Shown: in pieces, positions 7,852-14,839 of the stretch
How positions within the stretch are numbered: the first letter of the stretch is position 1
How the letters are laid out: each line of letters begins with the position of its first letter
Assembly (NCBI GenBank): GCA_937915075.1
Contig: CALDMA010000119.1
Coordinates: forward strand, 1 to 14,890
DNA length: 14,890 bases
Source of the DNA: an uncultured Oscillospiraceae bacterium
GTDB lineage: Bacteria > Bacillota > Clostridia > Oscillospirales > Oscillospiraceae
Direction: 5' to 3'
Position numbers and translations under genes: made by a program
The notes under the pieces: generated by a model
What the model was told of the DNA's origin: nothing
The model's input: the letters and a program-made list of their open reading frames with translations, nothing else
Database searches by the model: none

Positions 7852-8949
7852 TCAGTTCGCCTCGTCCGTGCCGGAGTATGCGCTGCAGCTCTCCACGCGG
7901 ACCATGCGGTCCTCGTACAGCAGCTTCGCAGCCATCTCCGCCTTGTAGCCGACGGTCGAGAACTGGTTCAGCGGGCCGCCGATCTCGTCCTTGCCCTTGA
8001 CGATCATCTCAAGATTGCCGCCCTCCGGGTCGATCATCTTGTATGCGTCCTTGCCGAGGAACAGTGTGGCGTACACGCTGTAGTAGGTCGCCGGAGGCGA
8101 ACCGCTGTCACCAGCCGCGCTCTTGACCGGGCAGGTCGAGTTGTTGAAGATCTTCGCTTCCGTCGTCTCGACGAACCGCACGCCGTGCAGCTCGCCGATC
8201 TCGCCCGAGAACAGCGGCGTGACGTCCGCATACTTGTGCGCCTCGACCCACGCGTCCGAGGACCGCAGATCATACGCGACCGAAGGATGGATGATCGCGA
8301 CGTACTTGCCGTCGATCTTCGGGGCCTTCATCTTCTTCAGCGTCGTCACGGCCTTGTTGACCTCGTCCGGCGTCAGCTTCGCCGTCAGGTCGAGGCCAGC
8401 GCGGCTCGTGACTGCCGTATGCGCGCCTGCGCTCGATACCTTGTCGCAGTACTGCACGTTCGAGCCTGCCACGACCGCGTCGCGCACGCGCTTGTCGATG
8501 GACGTGCCGGCGGAAGCGCCGAGTTCTTCGGTCGCGCCCAGAATGACGTTGTCCAGTGCGTGCAGCTCGAGCTGATCAGAGACCGTCACGTACAGGCCGA
8601 TCTGCTTGATCGCGCCGGTCGTGCTGGTCTGGCCCATCTTCTGGCCGGTCGGGATGACGCCTTCGGTCAGCTCCTCCGCGTCCTTCAGCGTGTTCCATTT
8701 GCGCCACTCCACGGTCTTGCCGTGGTTGCGCGGCAGCGTCTGCCGGCCTGCCAGCTGCGCATGCACGAGGTTCGGCCGCGCGTTCTCGAGCAGCTGCGTG
8801 TCGTAGAACGTCTTCATGGTCGGCGCCAGCGTGTTTGCGCTGTCGAACTGCGTCACCGCGCCGGTGCCTGCGTTTACATAGTTGCCGGTCGCGTTGACGA
8901 GCGTACCGGCGTCAGCAAAAAACTGAAATCCGACTTTGGATTTAAACAT
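7852..8949 (-). CDS. Major capsid protein, N4-gp56 family
   Basis: This 365-aa protein starts at ATG 8949-8947 with AAAGGAGAT upstream, 18 bases after the scaffold gene stop. It forms the shell of the phage head. Visible family features include the N-terminal FYDTQLLENARPNLVHAQLA segment, then LPRNHGKTVEWRKWNTL, and TEGVIPTGQKMGQTSTTGAI followed by LYVTVSDQLELHALDNVI. These match the N4-gp56-type capsid pattern, including the conserved Pro-Lys/Arg-Asn-x-Gly-Lys-x-(V/I)-x-W/F stretch and the TEG(V)xP motif. Further on come IDGKYVAIIHPSVAYDLRSS and a C-terminal KDEIGGPLNQFSTVGYKAEM. The length is close to that usual for the family. The upstream scaffold-like gene and the portal before it support the call. 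Confidence 0.92.
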   Translation of the reverse strand: MFKSKVGFQFFADAGTLVNATGNYVNAGTGAVTQFDSANTLAPTMKTFYDTQLLENARPNLVHAQLAGRQTLPRNHGKTVEWRKWNTLKDAEELTEGVIPTGQKMGQTSTTGAIKQIGLYVTVSDQLELHALDNVILGATEELGASAGTSIDKRVRDAVVAGSNVQYCDKVSSAGAHTAVTSRAGLDLTAKLTPDEVNKAVTTLKKMKAPKIDGKYVAIIHPSVAYDLRSSDAWVEAHKYADVTPLFSGEIGELHGVRFVETTEAKIFNNSTCPVKSAAGDSGSPPATYYSVYATLFLGKDAYKMIDPEGGNLEMIVKGKDEIGGPLNQFSTVGYKAEMAAKLLYEDRMVRVESCSAYSGTDEAN

Positions 8950-8967
8950 AGCTTCTTATCTCCTTTC

Positions 8968-9819
8968 TCAGGGGATCACTCGCTCCCCTCTTGCTGCGCG
9001 GCGGCGCATGTTCTCTACCTCCGCGCGTGTCCAGTGTGTTTTCATCGGGACGTTTTCTCCGCCCGCAGCGCCGGAGCCGATCTCCTGCGGCCGCGCGCCC
9101 TGCGCCTGGATGGTCCGCATGACGTTCTCCCGCGCCTGATTCGCCACCAGCTGCGCCTGTGCCTGTGCGATCTCCTGCTGGTGGATGACCTCATAGGCCG
9201 TCTTCGGCGGCACGCCCGCGCCCATGAGCCGTGCAAAATCCGGGTTCTGCATCTCGGTCTCAAAGTCCGCGCCGTACCGCGCCGTCACATCCCGGGCAAA
9301 GTCTGCCTGGATCCCGGCGAAGGCCTCGCGCATCTGGTACTCCTGCAGCTGTCGCCGCATGGCCGTGTTCTCGGCGCGTCCGGCGTACTCCTTTTTGAGG
9401 GCGTCCGCCGACATTCCCCGCTCCACGGCCTCCGCGCTGTAAAGCCGCTCGTCAGCGGAAAAGCGCTGTGCCAGTGCCGCGAAGTCCGTCTTCCGCGGGT
9501 CCGACGTATCGATCCCGTAGAGCGCGCCCAGCTGGTCGATGATCGGCGCCATCGCCTCGGCCTGCCCCTTGTACTGGTTCAGCCCGCGCACGCGCTGCTT
9601 CACGACCTTCTGCACTGCAGAATCAAAGTCCTGCTTGTACCGGCCCCGGATCAGACTGTCAAACGTTTCTTCCTGTGTACCCTGTCCCTGAGCGTCCGGG
9701 ACGTTGGCCGGCTGCTGCTGCACCTGCGCCTGCGCTGCTGCCTCCTGCCCGCTCTGCTGACCGGCGACGTCAGCTGCGCCCATGGTCTGAACGCCTGCGC
9801 CCGTGAATTCGCCTTCCAT
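8968..9819 (-). CDS. Probable capsid scaffolding protein
   Basis: This 283-aa protein starts at ATG 9819-9817 with AAAGGAA before it. The first 50 residues are disordered-looking and rich in Gln, Ala and Gly. The middle (55-235) is almost all charged helix with Ala and Gln repeats, suited to dimeric coiled coils, and includes QDFDSAVQKVVKQRVRGLNQ, IDQLGALYGID and PPKTAYEVIHQQ. The C-terminus is a basic helix (HWTRAEVENMRRRAARGERV) of the kind scaffolds use to bind the coat protein. Its place directly before the major capsid gene and after the portal is the standard one for a scaffold. A protease domain is not seen. It is the first gene behind the predicted promoter at 9855-9883. The assignment rests on composition, order and the basic tail rather than on catalytic motifs. 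Confidence 0.8.
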   Translation of the reverse strand: MEGEFTGAGVQTMGAADVAGQQSGQEAAAQAQVQQQPANVPDAQGQGTQEETFDSLIRGRYKQDFDSAVQKVVKQRVRGLNQYKGQAEAMAPIIDQLGALYGIDTSDPRKTDFAALAQRFSADERLYSAEAVERGMSADALKKEYAGRAENTAMRRQLQEYQMREAFAGIQADFARDVTARYGADFETEMQNPDFARLMGAGVPPKTAYEVIHQQEIAQAQAQLVANQARENVMRTIQAQGARPQEIGSGAAGGENVPMKTHWTRAEVENMRRRAARGERVIP

Positions 9820-9854
9820 GCTGTAAATTCCTTTCTGGCGTTTATTCTAAAATC

Positions 9855-9883
9855 ATCGTAGCACGAACTCTTTTATATTTCAC
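9855..9883 (-). promoter_or_regulatory. Sigma-A type promoter for the scaffold-capsid genes
   Basis: Read on the minus strand: GTGAAA (9878-9883) as -35, 17 bases, then TACGAT (9855-9860) as -10 with an extended TGC directly before it (9861-9863). Each hexamer matches consensus at four of six positions, the spacing is ideal, and the segment is the most AT-rich patch in the window. Transcription would start near 9848, giving a leader of about 28 nt that contains the AAAGGAA ribosome binding site of the scaffold gene. Confidence 0.5.
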
Positions 9884-9895
9884 CCCCATCACGTC

Positions 9896-9993
9896 AGAAA
9901 TGACCTCGCCGGAACGGGCCGCCGCAAGCGGCGGCTCTTATCCTCTGAGATCATTTCTTCCTTTCCGACGCACAAGCCGAGCTTGCGCGTCGG
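9896..9993 (-). other. Folded intergenic segment after the portal gene, possible structured RNA or repeat
   Basis: The segment begins three bases after the portal stop. On the minus strand hairpin A (9965-9993) has a 13-bp stem with one G-U pair and a 3-nt loop. Then a 12-bp outer stem (9947-9958 with 9896-9907), also with one U-G pair, encloses a GC-only hairpin B (9918-9935, seven pairs around a 4-nt loop). Both wobble positions become A-C mismatches if the plus strand is read, so the fold fits minus-strand RNA. The octamer GGATAAGA stands directly before each hairpin (9995-10002, overlapping the portal stop, and 9936-9943). No T run follows hairpin A on the minus strand, so it is not a normal intrinsic terminator. 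It may be a processing site, an mRNA-stability structure or an inserted repeat. Confidence 0.45.
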
Positions 9994-9996
9994 TTC

Positions 9997-11943
9997 TTAT
10001 CCCGGCTGTGCGCTTTCTTCCGACTTTTTGCGCGCATTCTCCACGATCTTCGGCTCCTGCGTCTCGCCGGTGTTGATCTCCGGCTTCTCCGCCGCCGCAG
10101 CGCTCGCCTGCGAAGCGGCCTGTCCGCCCTCCTGCAGGATCTGCTGCGCCAGCCCCTCGCCCATGACCGGGTCATACCGGTCTGCCAGTGCGAGCGCCAG
10201 CTGCTGCCACTCGACCAGCCTCTGCTGCAGGTCCGCGTTCTCCTGGATCTTCTGGATGATCGAGTCCTTCCCGTCAAAGTCCATCATGTCGAGCGTCGCC
10301 AGTGCCTGATCGACCATCTGCGGATTGAAGAATCCCAGCTGGAAGAACTGCAGCGCCAGCTCGTTCTGCGCCATGGACGTGTACTCGCTCGCCTTCTGCG
10401 CCGATACCTCAATGTCAAAGACCGGCTTCCGCAGCCCGTCCGGCTGTCCGTTCGCGCCGTAGAGCGTCTGCGGCTGCAAGCCCTGGTTGCTGTACTGCAC
10501 GAACTGCTCCGCCCCGCGCTGCCCGATGATTCGGAACTGCCGCGGCAGATCGTAGAACTGCCGGATGCGCTCAATGACCATCCGGATCATCCGCGCGTAG
10601 GCCCGGTACGCCGACTTCGTGGAGTCCTTGCTGCTCCGGCCGGACGCCTCCTGCAGCGCCGCAATGGCCGAGGCCGCCGTCACGCCCGAGCTCGTCGCGC
10701 CGTTATTCACGTCCGTGTTGCCTGTCGTCCACTTGAGTTCTTCGATCTTGTTCTGCAGAATGGCGATATAATTGCTGTTGAGCATGTTGACCTGGATCGG
10801 CTGCAGGCTGTCCTGTCCCAGATTCCCGTCCACATGCACGAACGGCTTCGTCCAGTCCGCGAACTCCTGCTCATTGACCGACCCGTCCGACCGCTTGAAC
10901 CACCTTGGCGTCGCCGTCATGATCGCGTTCTTCACGATCGCCTGGTTCATCCGGTCGATCTGCTCCTGCGTCGACTTGCCAATGTCGATATAGCCGTATC
11001 CCGCAATGCTTCCCTCCACCGGGAACAGCGCGTCGACCACGAACGGGTATTCCCCGTCGTCATACAGGCCCGACTCCGCCATGGGCTTCCCGACCGGCTG
11101 CTGCACGATGCTGCCGTCCGGCATGGTCAGCGTGTCATATCGCTGCTCCGTATCGTTCTCCGTCGCCTGCAGGATGGTGTCGCCCACCAGCTTTGCAAAG
11201 TGCAGCACCTGCCGGCCGTTCTGATATTTCTTGTAATACCAGTCCACCACCATCGACTTGTTGTCAAAGTTGATGACGTCGTCCGTGTTGTACTTCTGCT
11301 GGACCTGCGGATTGGAGTTGAGCTTCCCCTGCAGCTCCGGGTACTTCTCGATCAGAAGATCGTTGTCCACCATCTCCGTCAGGAAGATGTTCTTCGACTT
11401 CTGCAGATCCCGCACGCCCGGCTCCCAGAAGAAAGACAGAATATCCACCGGCTGCACCGAGATATCCCCGAGCCCGTTCAGCTTCGATGGATCCCACTTC
11501 ACATGCCAGATGAGCGTGCCCTGCTTGAGCTTCGTCCACTGGCTGTCCGAATAGACCTCTTCGAAGTCGTTCTGCTCCAGAATGACCGGCAGCACCGAGG
11601 AAAGCTTCGCCGCCTCCTCCCGGTCGTCCGGTTCCCGCGGGCGGATGGCCGGAGCCGGATAGGACGCGATGGCATCCGCGTGCTTGCCCATGATGACGTT
11701 GAAGAGCCACGCCGACGTCCACTTGTCATCCTCCGGATTCCCCTTCTGGATCCGCTGCCAGCTGCGCATGCGCCACCAGTCTTCCGACGCAATGACCCGC
11801 GCCTCCAGCGCGCTCTTGCCCTGCCGGTATTTTAACAGCGTGTCCATGGCCCTTCTGGCCTGCTCTTCGCCGATGGCCTTCCGCGCCGTCAGCCCGCTCA
11901 CCGGGTCATTCCGCATGTTCGGCTGCATTTTCTCTGTCTGCAT
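9997..11943 (-). CDS. Phage portal protein
   Basis: This 648-aa protein starts at ATG 11943-11941 with AAGGAGG upstream, inside the end of the small 65-aa gene. Portals form the dodecameric ring at one capsid vertex through which DNA is packaged and ejected. Features typical of the P22-like/podoviral portal group include an N-terminal helical region with DWWRMRSWQRIQKG, the segment AWLFNVIMGKHADAIASYPA, the beta-rich WIWHVKWDPSKLNG-like wing region (LIWHVKWDPS), YPFVVDALFPVEGSIAGYGY leading to DIGKSTQEQIDRMNQAIVKN, the long stem helices with TSSGVTAASAIAALQEASGR, and a Gln/Ala-rich C-terminal tail. The length suits a large podovirus-type portal. The scaffold and capsid genes follow. No terminase gene is visible upstream within the window, which is unusual for this order. 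Confidence 0.88.
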   Translation of the reverse strand: MQTEKMQPNMRNDPVSGLTARKAIGEEQARRAMDTLLKYRQGKSALEARVIASEDWWRMRSWQRIQKGNPEDDKWTSAWLFNVIMGKHADAIASYPAPAIRPREPDDREEAAKLSSVLPVILEQNDFEEVYSDSQWTKLKQGTLIWHVKWDPSKLNGLGDISVQPVDILSFFWEPGVRDLQKSKNIFLTEMVDNDLLIEKYPELQGKLNSNPQVQQKYNTDDVINFDNKSMVVDWYYKKYQNGRQVLHFAKLVGDTILQATENDTEQRYDTLTMPDGSIVQQPVGKPMAESGLYDDGEYPFVVDALFPVEGSIAGYGYIDIGKSTQEQIDRMNQAIVKNAIMTATPRWFKRSDGSVNEQEFADWTKPFVHVDGNLGQDSLQPIQVNMLNSNYIAILQNKIEELKWTTGNTDVNNGATSSGVTAASAIAALQEASGRSSKDSTKSAYRAYARMIRMVIERIRQFYDLPRQFRIIGQRGAEQFVQYSNQGLQPQTLYGANGQPDGLRKPVFDIEVSAQKASEYTSMAQNELALQFFQLGFFNPQMVDQALATLDMMDFDGKDSIIQKIQENADLQQRLVEWQQLALALADRYDPVMGEGLAQQILQEGGQAASQASAAAAEKPEINTGETQEPKIVENARKKSEESAQPG

Positions 11944-12103
11944 TGTCCGTTTCCTCCTTCCGCAGGTCCTCTGCCGTGAGTCTTGCCACCTCGTTCTGGA
12001 TCCCGTCCAGCACGAAGCCGACGACGACCGGCGGCAGTCCCGCCTCGTTGATGGCCTCGATCAGCCGCCCCCGCAGCTGTACCACTGCTTTTGTGATGTT
12101 CAT
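11906..12103 (-). CDS. Small 65-aa helical phage protein of unknown function
   Basis: The ATG at 12103-12101 follows a strong AGGAGGAG; the TAG stop of the preceding Fn3 gene is the start of that site. The protein is one helical unit: MNITKAVVQLRGRLIEAINE, a short GLPPVVVGFVLDGIQNEV segment, then a very charged tail rich in Glu, Asp and Asn. Its last 38 bases overlap the start of the portal gene in another frame, and the portal ribosome binding site lies within it, suggesting translational coupling. I do not recognise a named family. Its place just before the portal suggests a small structural or assembly factor, but this is only context. Confidence 0.75.
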   Translation of the reverse strand: MNITKAVVQLRGRLIEAINEAGLPPVVVGFVLDGIQNEVARLTAEDLRKEETDNADRENAAEHAE

Positions 12104-12111
12104 AGCTCCTC

Positions 12112-13506
12112 CTATCCGTTATAACTGCTGATTGCCCGGTTGAGCGCTTCCTTGAGCGCAGAATAGCTGTTTGCAAAGTACGCCGCTTCCAGCTTCGTCC
12201 CTGCCGATACCGTGCTGACGCTTCCCGCGCCCGGCAGATTCCCGATGGCGTTCGCCGCCTCGTTGTAGATGGCCGCCGTGATCGTCTGCCCTGCGTAGGC
12301 CGTGGTGAAGGAAATGCTCCCGTAGCCTCTGGCTGTACGGACCTCGTTGATCTTCGCCGTCAGCCGGTTCCAGCTCGCCGCCGTCAGGTACGTGACAGCC
12401 TTTCCCGCTTGGATATATGTCGCATCGTCTCCTGTCCACGCGAAGGCCGCGATCTGCGCCTTCGTCTCGCCGGATACAGTGTTGGACGTCTTCGAATCCG
12501 TCCCGGCCTTGTTGACGATCCAGAAATAATACGTCGTGCCCGGGTCCAGTCCCGAGACCGTCACCGGCGAGCTGCCGATTGACTGCGAGCCGATGGCCGT
12601 GTAGCTCGTCTTGCCCCAGTAGATCGTCCAGCTGCCATACCCGCCGCCGTTCTTATCCCATGTGACCGTCGCCGTGTCCTTCGTCAGCGTGACCCCGCTG
12701 ATGACCGGCGCGACTGCCGTGATCTTCGTCTTGTAATACACGCGCACGGCCTGCCCGCTCGTGATTGGGATCGTTTCGGTCGCCGCGTGGTTCGTCGCGT
12801 ATCCTTCCGACGCGAGCTGGAAATACTGGAATTCATACTCCTGCGAATACGTCTGGTACTGCGTGCCGGACATAGACAGGAAGAACGTATTTCCGATCGT
12901 CCCGGAGACGGACCCGTCTGACAGCGTGTGCTGCCCGTCCAGGTAGTTGTAGATCGGGACCGTCGTGGTCTTGCTCTGGTAGTAGACCTTGACGGTCTGT
13001 CCCTCCTGGATGGGGATCGGGTAGCTCGCGCCATGTTCCGTGTTGTAGTTCTGCGACGAGAGCCGGAAGTACAGGAAATTGTACTGCTGTGAGTACGTCT
13101 GATACTGCGTGCCCGCAGCCGAGATATAAAACGTGTCTCCGACATCGCCTTTGAAGGACCCGCTCGCCAGCTGCGTCAGGTTGTCCAGATAGTTGAGGAT
13201 GCTGACCGTCGCCTGCGAGGTCGACTGCGCCAGCGTCCGCACGCTGACCGGCCCCACCTCCGAGACCAGCCCGCCCGTGCTGCTGTTGTAGATCCGCACA
13301 CGGCAGATATACAGCGTGTCCGGCGTCAGCCCGGTAATGATCCGGCTGAACGTCGTCGTGCCTGCGGCTGAGTCCGTCACTGTCGCCTTGACCTCACCCG
13401 CGAGGATAAATTCATATTTCCGCTTGTACGTCGTCGTGGACGACATTCCGGAGATCGTCAGTGTGATACTCGTCGGCGTTCCCGACGCGCCGGATAGCGT
13501 TGCCAC
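12112..13506 (-). CDS. Fn3-domain tail/appendage protein with MucBP-like repeats
   Basis: This 464-aa protein uses a GTG start (13506-13504), chosen because AGGTGG lies five bases upstream and the frame begins there with a typical beta domain. Order: Fn3-like domain 1-92 (GLTPDTLYICRVRIYNSSTG); two related repeats of about 77 residues at 103-180 and 186-262, each with NYLD, GTQYQTYSQ, an IPI segment and a GQ-V-VYY ending; a second Fn3-like domain 265-348 (GLDPGTTYYFWIVNKAG); and a C-terminal domain 352-464 with SWNRLTAKINEVRTARGYG and YNEAANAIGNLPGAG, a pattern seen at the end of Firmicutes phage tail proteins. The repeats look like MucBP-type or similar beta-grasp repeats, which often bind surface glycans. 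The likely role is a virion surface appendage touching the host or mucus (inference). No signal peptide is present. Confidence 0.8.
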   Translation of the reverse strand: MATLSGASGTPTSITLTISGMSSTTTYKRKYEFILAGEVKATVTDSAAGTTTFSRIITGLTPDTLYICRVRIYNSSTGGLVSEVGPVSVRTLAQSTSQATVSILNYLDNLTQLASGSFKGDVGDTFYISAAGTQYQTYSQQYNFLYFRLSSQNYNTEHGASYPIPIQEGQTVKVYYQSKTTTVPIYNYLDGQHTLSDGSVSGTIGNTFFLSMSGTQYQTYSQEYEFQYFQLASEGYATNHAATETIPITSGQAVRVYYKTKITAVAPVISGVTLTKDTATVTWDKNGGGYGSWTIYWGKTSYTAIGSQSIGSSPVTVSGLDPGTTYYFWIVNKAGTDSKTSNTVSGETKAQIAAFAWTGDDATYIQAGKAVTYLTAASWNRLTAKINEVRTARGYGSISFTTAYAGQTITAAIYNEAANAIGNLPGAGSVSTVSAGTKLEAAYFANSYSALKEALNRAISSYNG

Positions 13507-13519
13507 TCAGACCACCTGC

Positions 13520-14728
13520 CTATCCGAATACCGGCGTGATACCGGTGATGCCGCCGGACGCGGAGAATGCAATGCTTCCATTTGCCCGGATCTGCATGCT
13601 CGCCGTCCCGGCCGCGTTCTGCAGATATACCGCGCCGCTCGTCGACCGGATACGCACCGCCGGGCCGGACAGGTCGACCGCATATTCCGCCGTGCTGGAG
13701 GACGTAAACTGCAGACTGCCCTCCGCGCCGCCGATCGTGCCGTTCGAGAAGTTCGTGCCCGCGATCTCCAGGCCGTTGCTGATGATGTTGATCTCATCCA
13801 TGATCTGCTTGAGCTTCGTCTGGATGCTCGTGCCGTCCAGCTTCAGGTCCGTCGCGTTGATCGTTCCGCCGATCTCCGCCCCCGTGCACGTCAGCTTGCC
13901 GTTCGCGTCGACCTTGAATTTGTCCTTGATGGAAAGCCCGCTCGTGCCGAAGTACATGCTCGCGCTGCCCCCAAATTCATTGGCCGTGCGGAAAATGCTG
14001 CTTTCCGAGATCGTCCACGGCCCGAAGGCTGAGTCGGCCGCCGCCGTGATCTTCCCCGACAGCACCGCCCCCGCCGCCTCCAGCGTCCCGGACGGAAAGT
14101 GCAGCTTCTTGTCGCTTAAATACGCGACCTCCTGCCCGTCCTGCCAGAAGCTCACCCGGCCCGGCGTCACCGTCACCAGCTCGTTCTTCGTCTGGTCGAT
14201 GACCCGTTCGCCGCCGTCCGTCACCGTCGTCTCGATGTTCCCCACGCCCACGCCGTACACCGGCACGGCGTCCTTGTAGTAGAGCAGCCCCGTCTTGATG
14301 TACTGCTGCGAGTTCACCGAGAACTGGTTGTTGACGCCCGCCGTGTAGTCATACAGCTGTTTGATGCCGACGGAATTGCCCTCGATCGTCAGCTGCGTCT
14401 TCTCGAGATACTTGCCGAAGTCCGAGATGGCCACATAGCTGCCGGACAGCTTTGTCGACCACGTCTCCGAGTTCGCTGCGGCGAAGTCCGCCGTCTTGAT
14501 GATGAGCGCTTTCAGCGCTGCATAACCCGAGAGCGTCGTTTTCTTCTCCGCCTCGGAGAGGCTGTCCGCGTCGATGGCCTGTGAGATCTCCGTCAGCGCC
14601 GCCTTCGCCGACCAGTCCGCCAGATTCAGCTGCTCGGTCACGCTGCACAGATACCTGCGCATGCTCTCCAGCTGCTCCTGCGTCGTCTTCCCCGCGATCG
14701 ACGGGTATGCCAGTGTCAGACTGCCCAT
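13520..14728 (-). CDS. Phage tail fibre / minor structural protein
   Basis: A start 29 codons further upstream is possible, but ATG 14728-14726 is chosen. It has GGGAGGT (14738-14744) nine bases before it, and the extra upstream residues would be translated from the inverted-repeat element. The 402-aa product has a helical start (QEQLESMRRYLCSVTEQLNL) and a central segment common to siphophage tail/baseplate proteins: GKYLEKTQLTIEGNSVGIKQ, TGLLYYKDAVPVYGVGVGN, KNELVTVTPGRVSFWQDGQE and AYLSDKKLHFPSG. Then comes a beta-rich fibre-like part with FGTSGLSIKDKFKVDANGKL and TGAEIGGTINATDLKLDG, and a repetitive beta end rich in Ser, Gly and Ala. It is likely an elongated virion protein that carries or forms receptor-binding tips. 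Its stop overlaps the ribosome binding region of the Fn3 gene, so the two are co-expressed. The exact place in the particle is not visible. Confidence 0.8.
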   Translation of the reverse strand: MGSLTLAYPSIAGKTTQEQLESMRRYLCSVTEQLNLADWSAKAALTEISQAIDADSLSEAEKKTTLSGYAALKALIIKTADFAAANSETWSTKLSGSYVAISDFGKYLEKTQLTIEGNSVGIKQLYDYTAGVNNQFSVNSQQYIKTGLLYYKDAVPVYGVGVGNIETTVTDGGERVIDQTKNELVTVTPGRVSFWQDGQEVAYLSDKKLHFPSGTLEAAGAVLSGKITAAADSAFGPWTISESSIFRTANEFGGSASMYFGTSGLSIKDKFKVDANGKLTCTGAEIGGTINATDLKLDGTSIQTKLKQIMDEINIISNGLEIAGTNFSNGTIGGAEGSLQFTSSSTAEYAVDLSGPAVRIRSTSGAVYLQNAAGTASMQIRANGSIAFSASGGITGITPVFG

Positions 14729-14737
14729 ATCGGAAGC

Positions 14738-14744
14738 ACCTCCC
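14738..14744 (-). promoter_or_regulatory. Ribosome binding site that fixes the fibre gene start
   Basis: On the minus strand it reads GGGAGGT, followed by nine bases and ATG at 14728. No comparable site precedes the more upstream in-frame ATG at 14815, which lies inside the repeat element. Confidence 0.7.
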
Positions 14745-14753
14745 CTCGTGCGT

Positions 14754-14832
14754 TGTAGGGGCGGACGACTCTGTCCGCCCTCTTTTCGTCGATGCGTGAT
14801 CCATCGGGCGGGCATAGTCGCCCGCCCCTACA
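14754..14832. repeat. 79-bp inverted-repeat element made of two palindromic hairpins
   Basis: The two 27-base ends (14754-14780, and 14806-14832 inverted) start TGTAGGGGCGG and match at 24 of 27 positions. Each end is itself an 8-bp hairpin with a 6-nt loop GACT(C/A)T. Two of the three differences are a compensating pair: A-T in the left stem (GGGCGGAC/GTCCGCCC) is G-C in the right stem (GGGCGGGC/GCCCGCCC). Between them is a third small palindrome (CGATG...CATCG). The element fills most of the 111-base gap between the upstream stop and the fibre gene and holds no ORF of its own. I recall similar TGTAGGGGCGG palindromes as dispersed repeats in gut Clostridia. No clear target duplication is visible at its edges. 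It could be a MITE or REP-like element, and its hairpins may affect transcript ends. Confidence 0.7.
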
Positions 14833-14839
14833 GAATGGA

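Noticed and set aside
7771..9861. 696-codon open frame on the plus strand
   Set aside because: It runs antisense through the scaffold and capsid genes and the promoter gap. Those minus-strand genes are clearly real, and this translation is composition-driven.
9965..9993. Hairpin A as an intrinsic terminator for the portal transcript
   Set aside because: On the minus strand it is followed by AAAGGAAG, not a T run. The plus strand has a T-rich flank but no gene there to terminate.
12347..12529. 60-codon plus-strand frame in the Fn3 gene
   Set aside because: Antisense shadow of the Fn3 gene without a ribosome binding site or protein-like features.
14729..14815. 29-codon N-terminal extension of the fibre gene
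   Set aside because: The extension would be encoded by the inverted-repeat element and has no ribosome binding site, whereas ATG 14728 has a good one.
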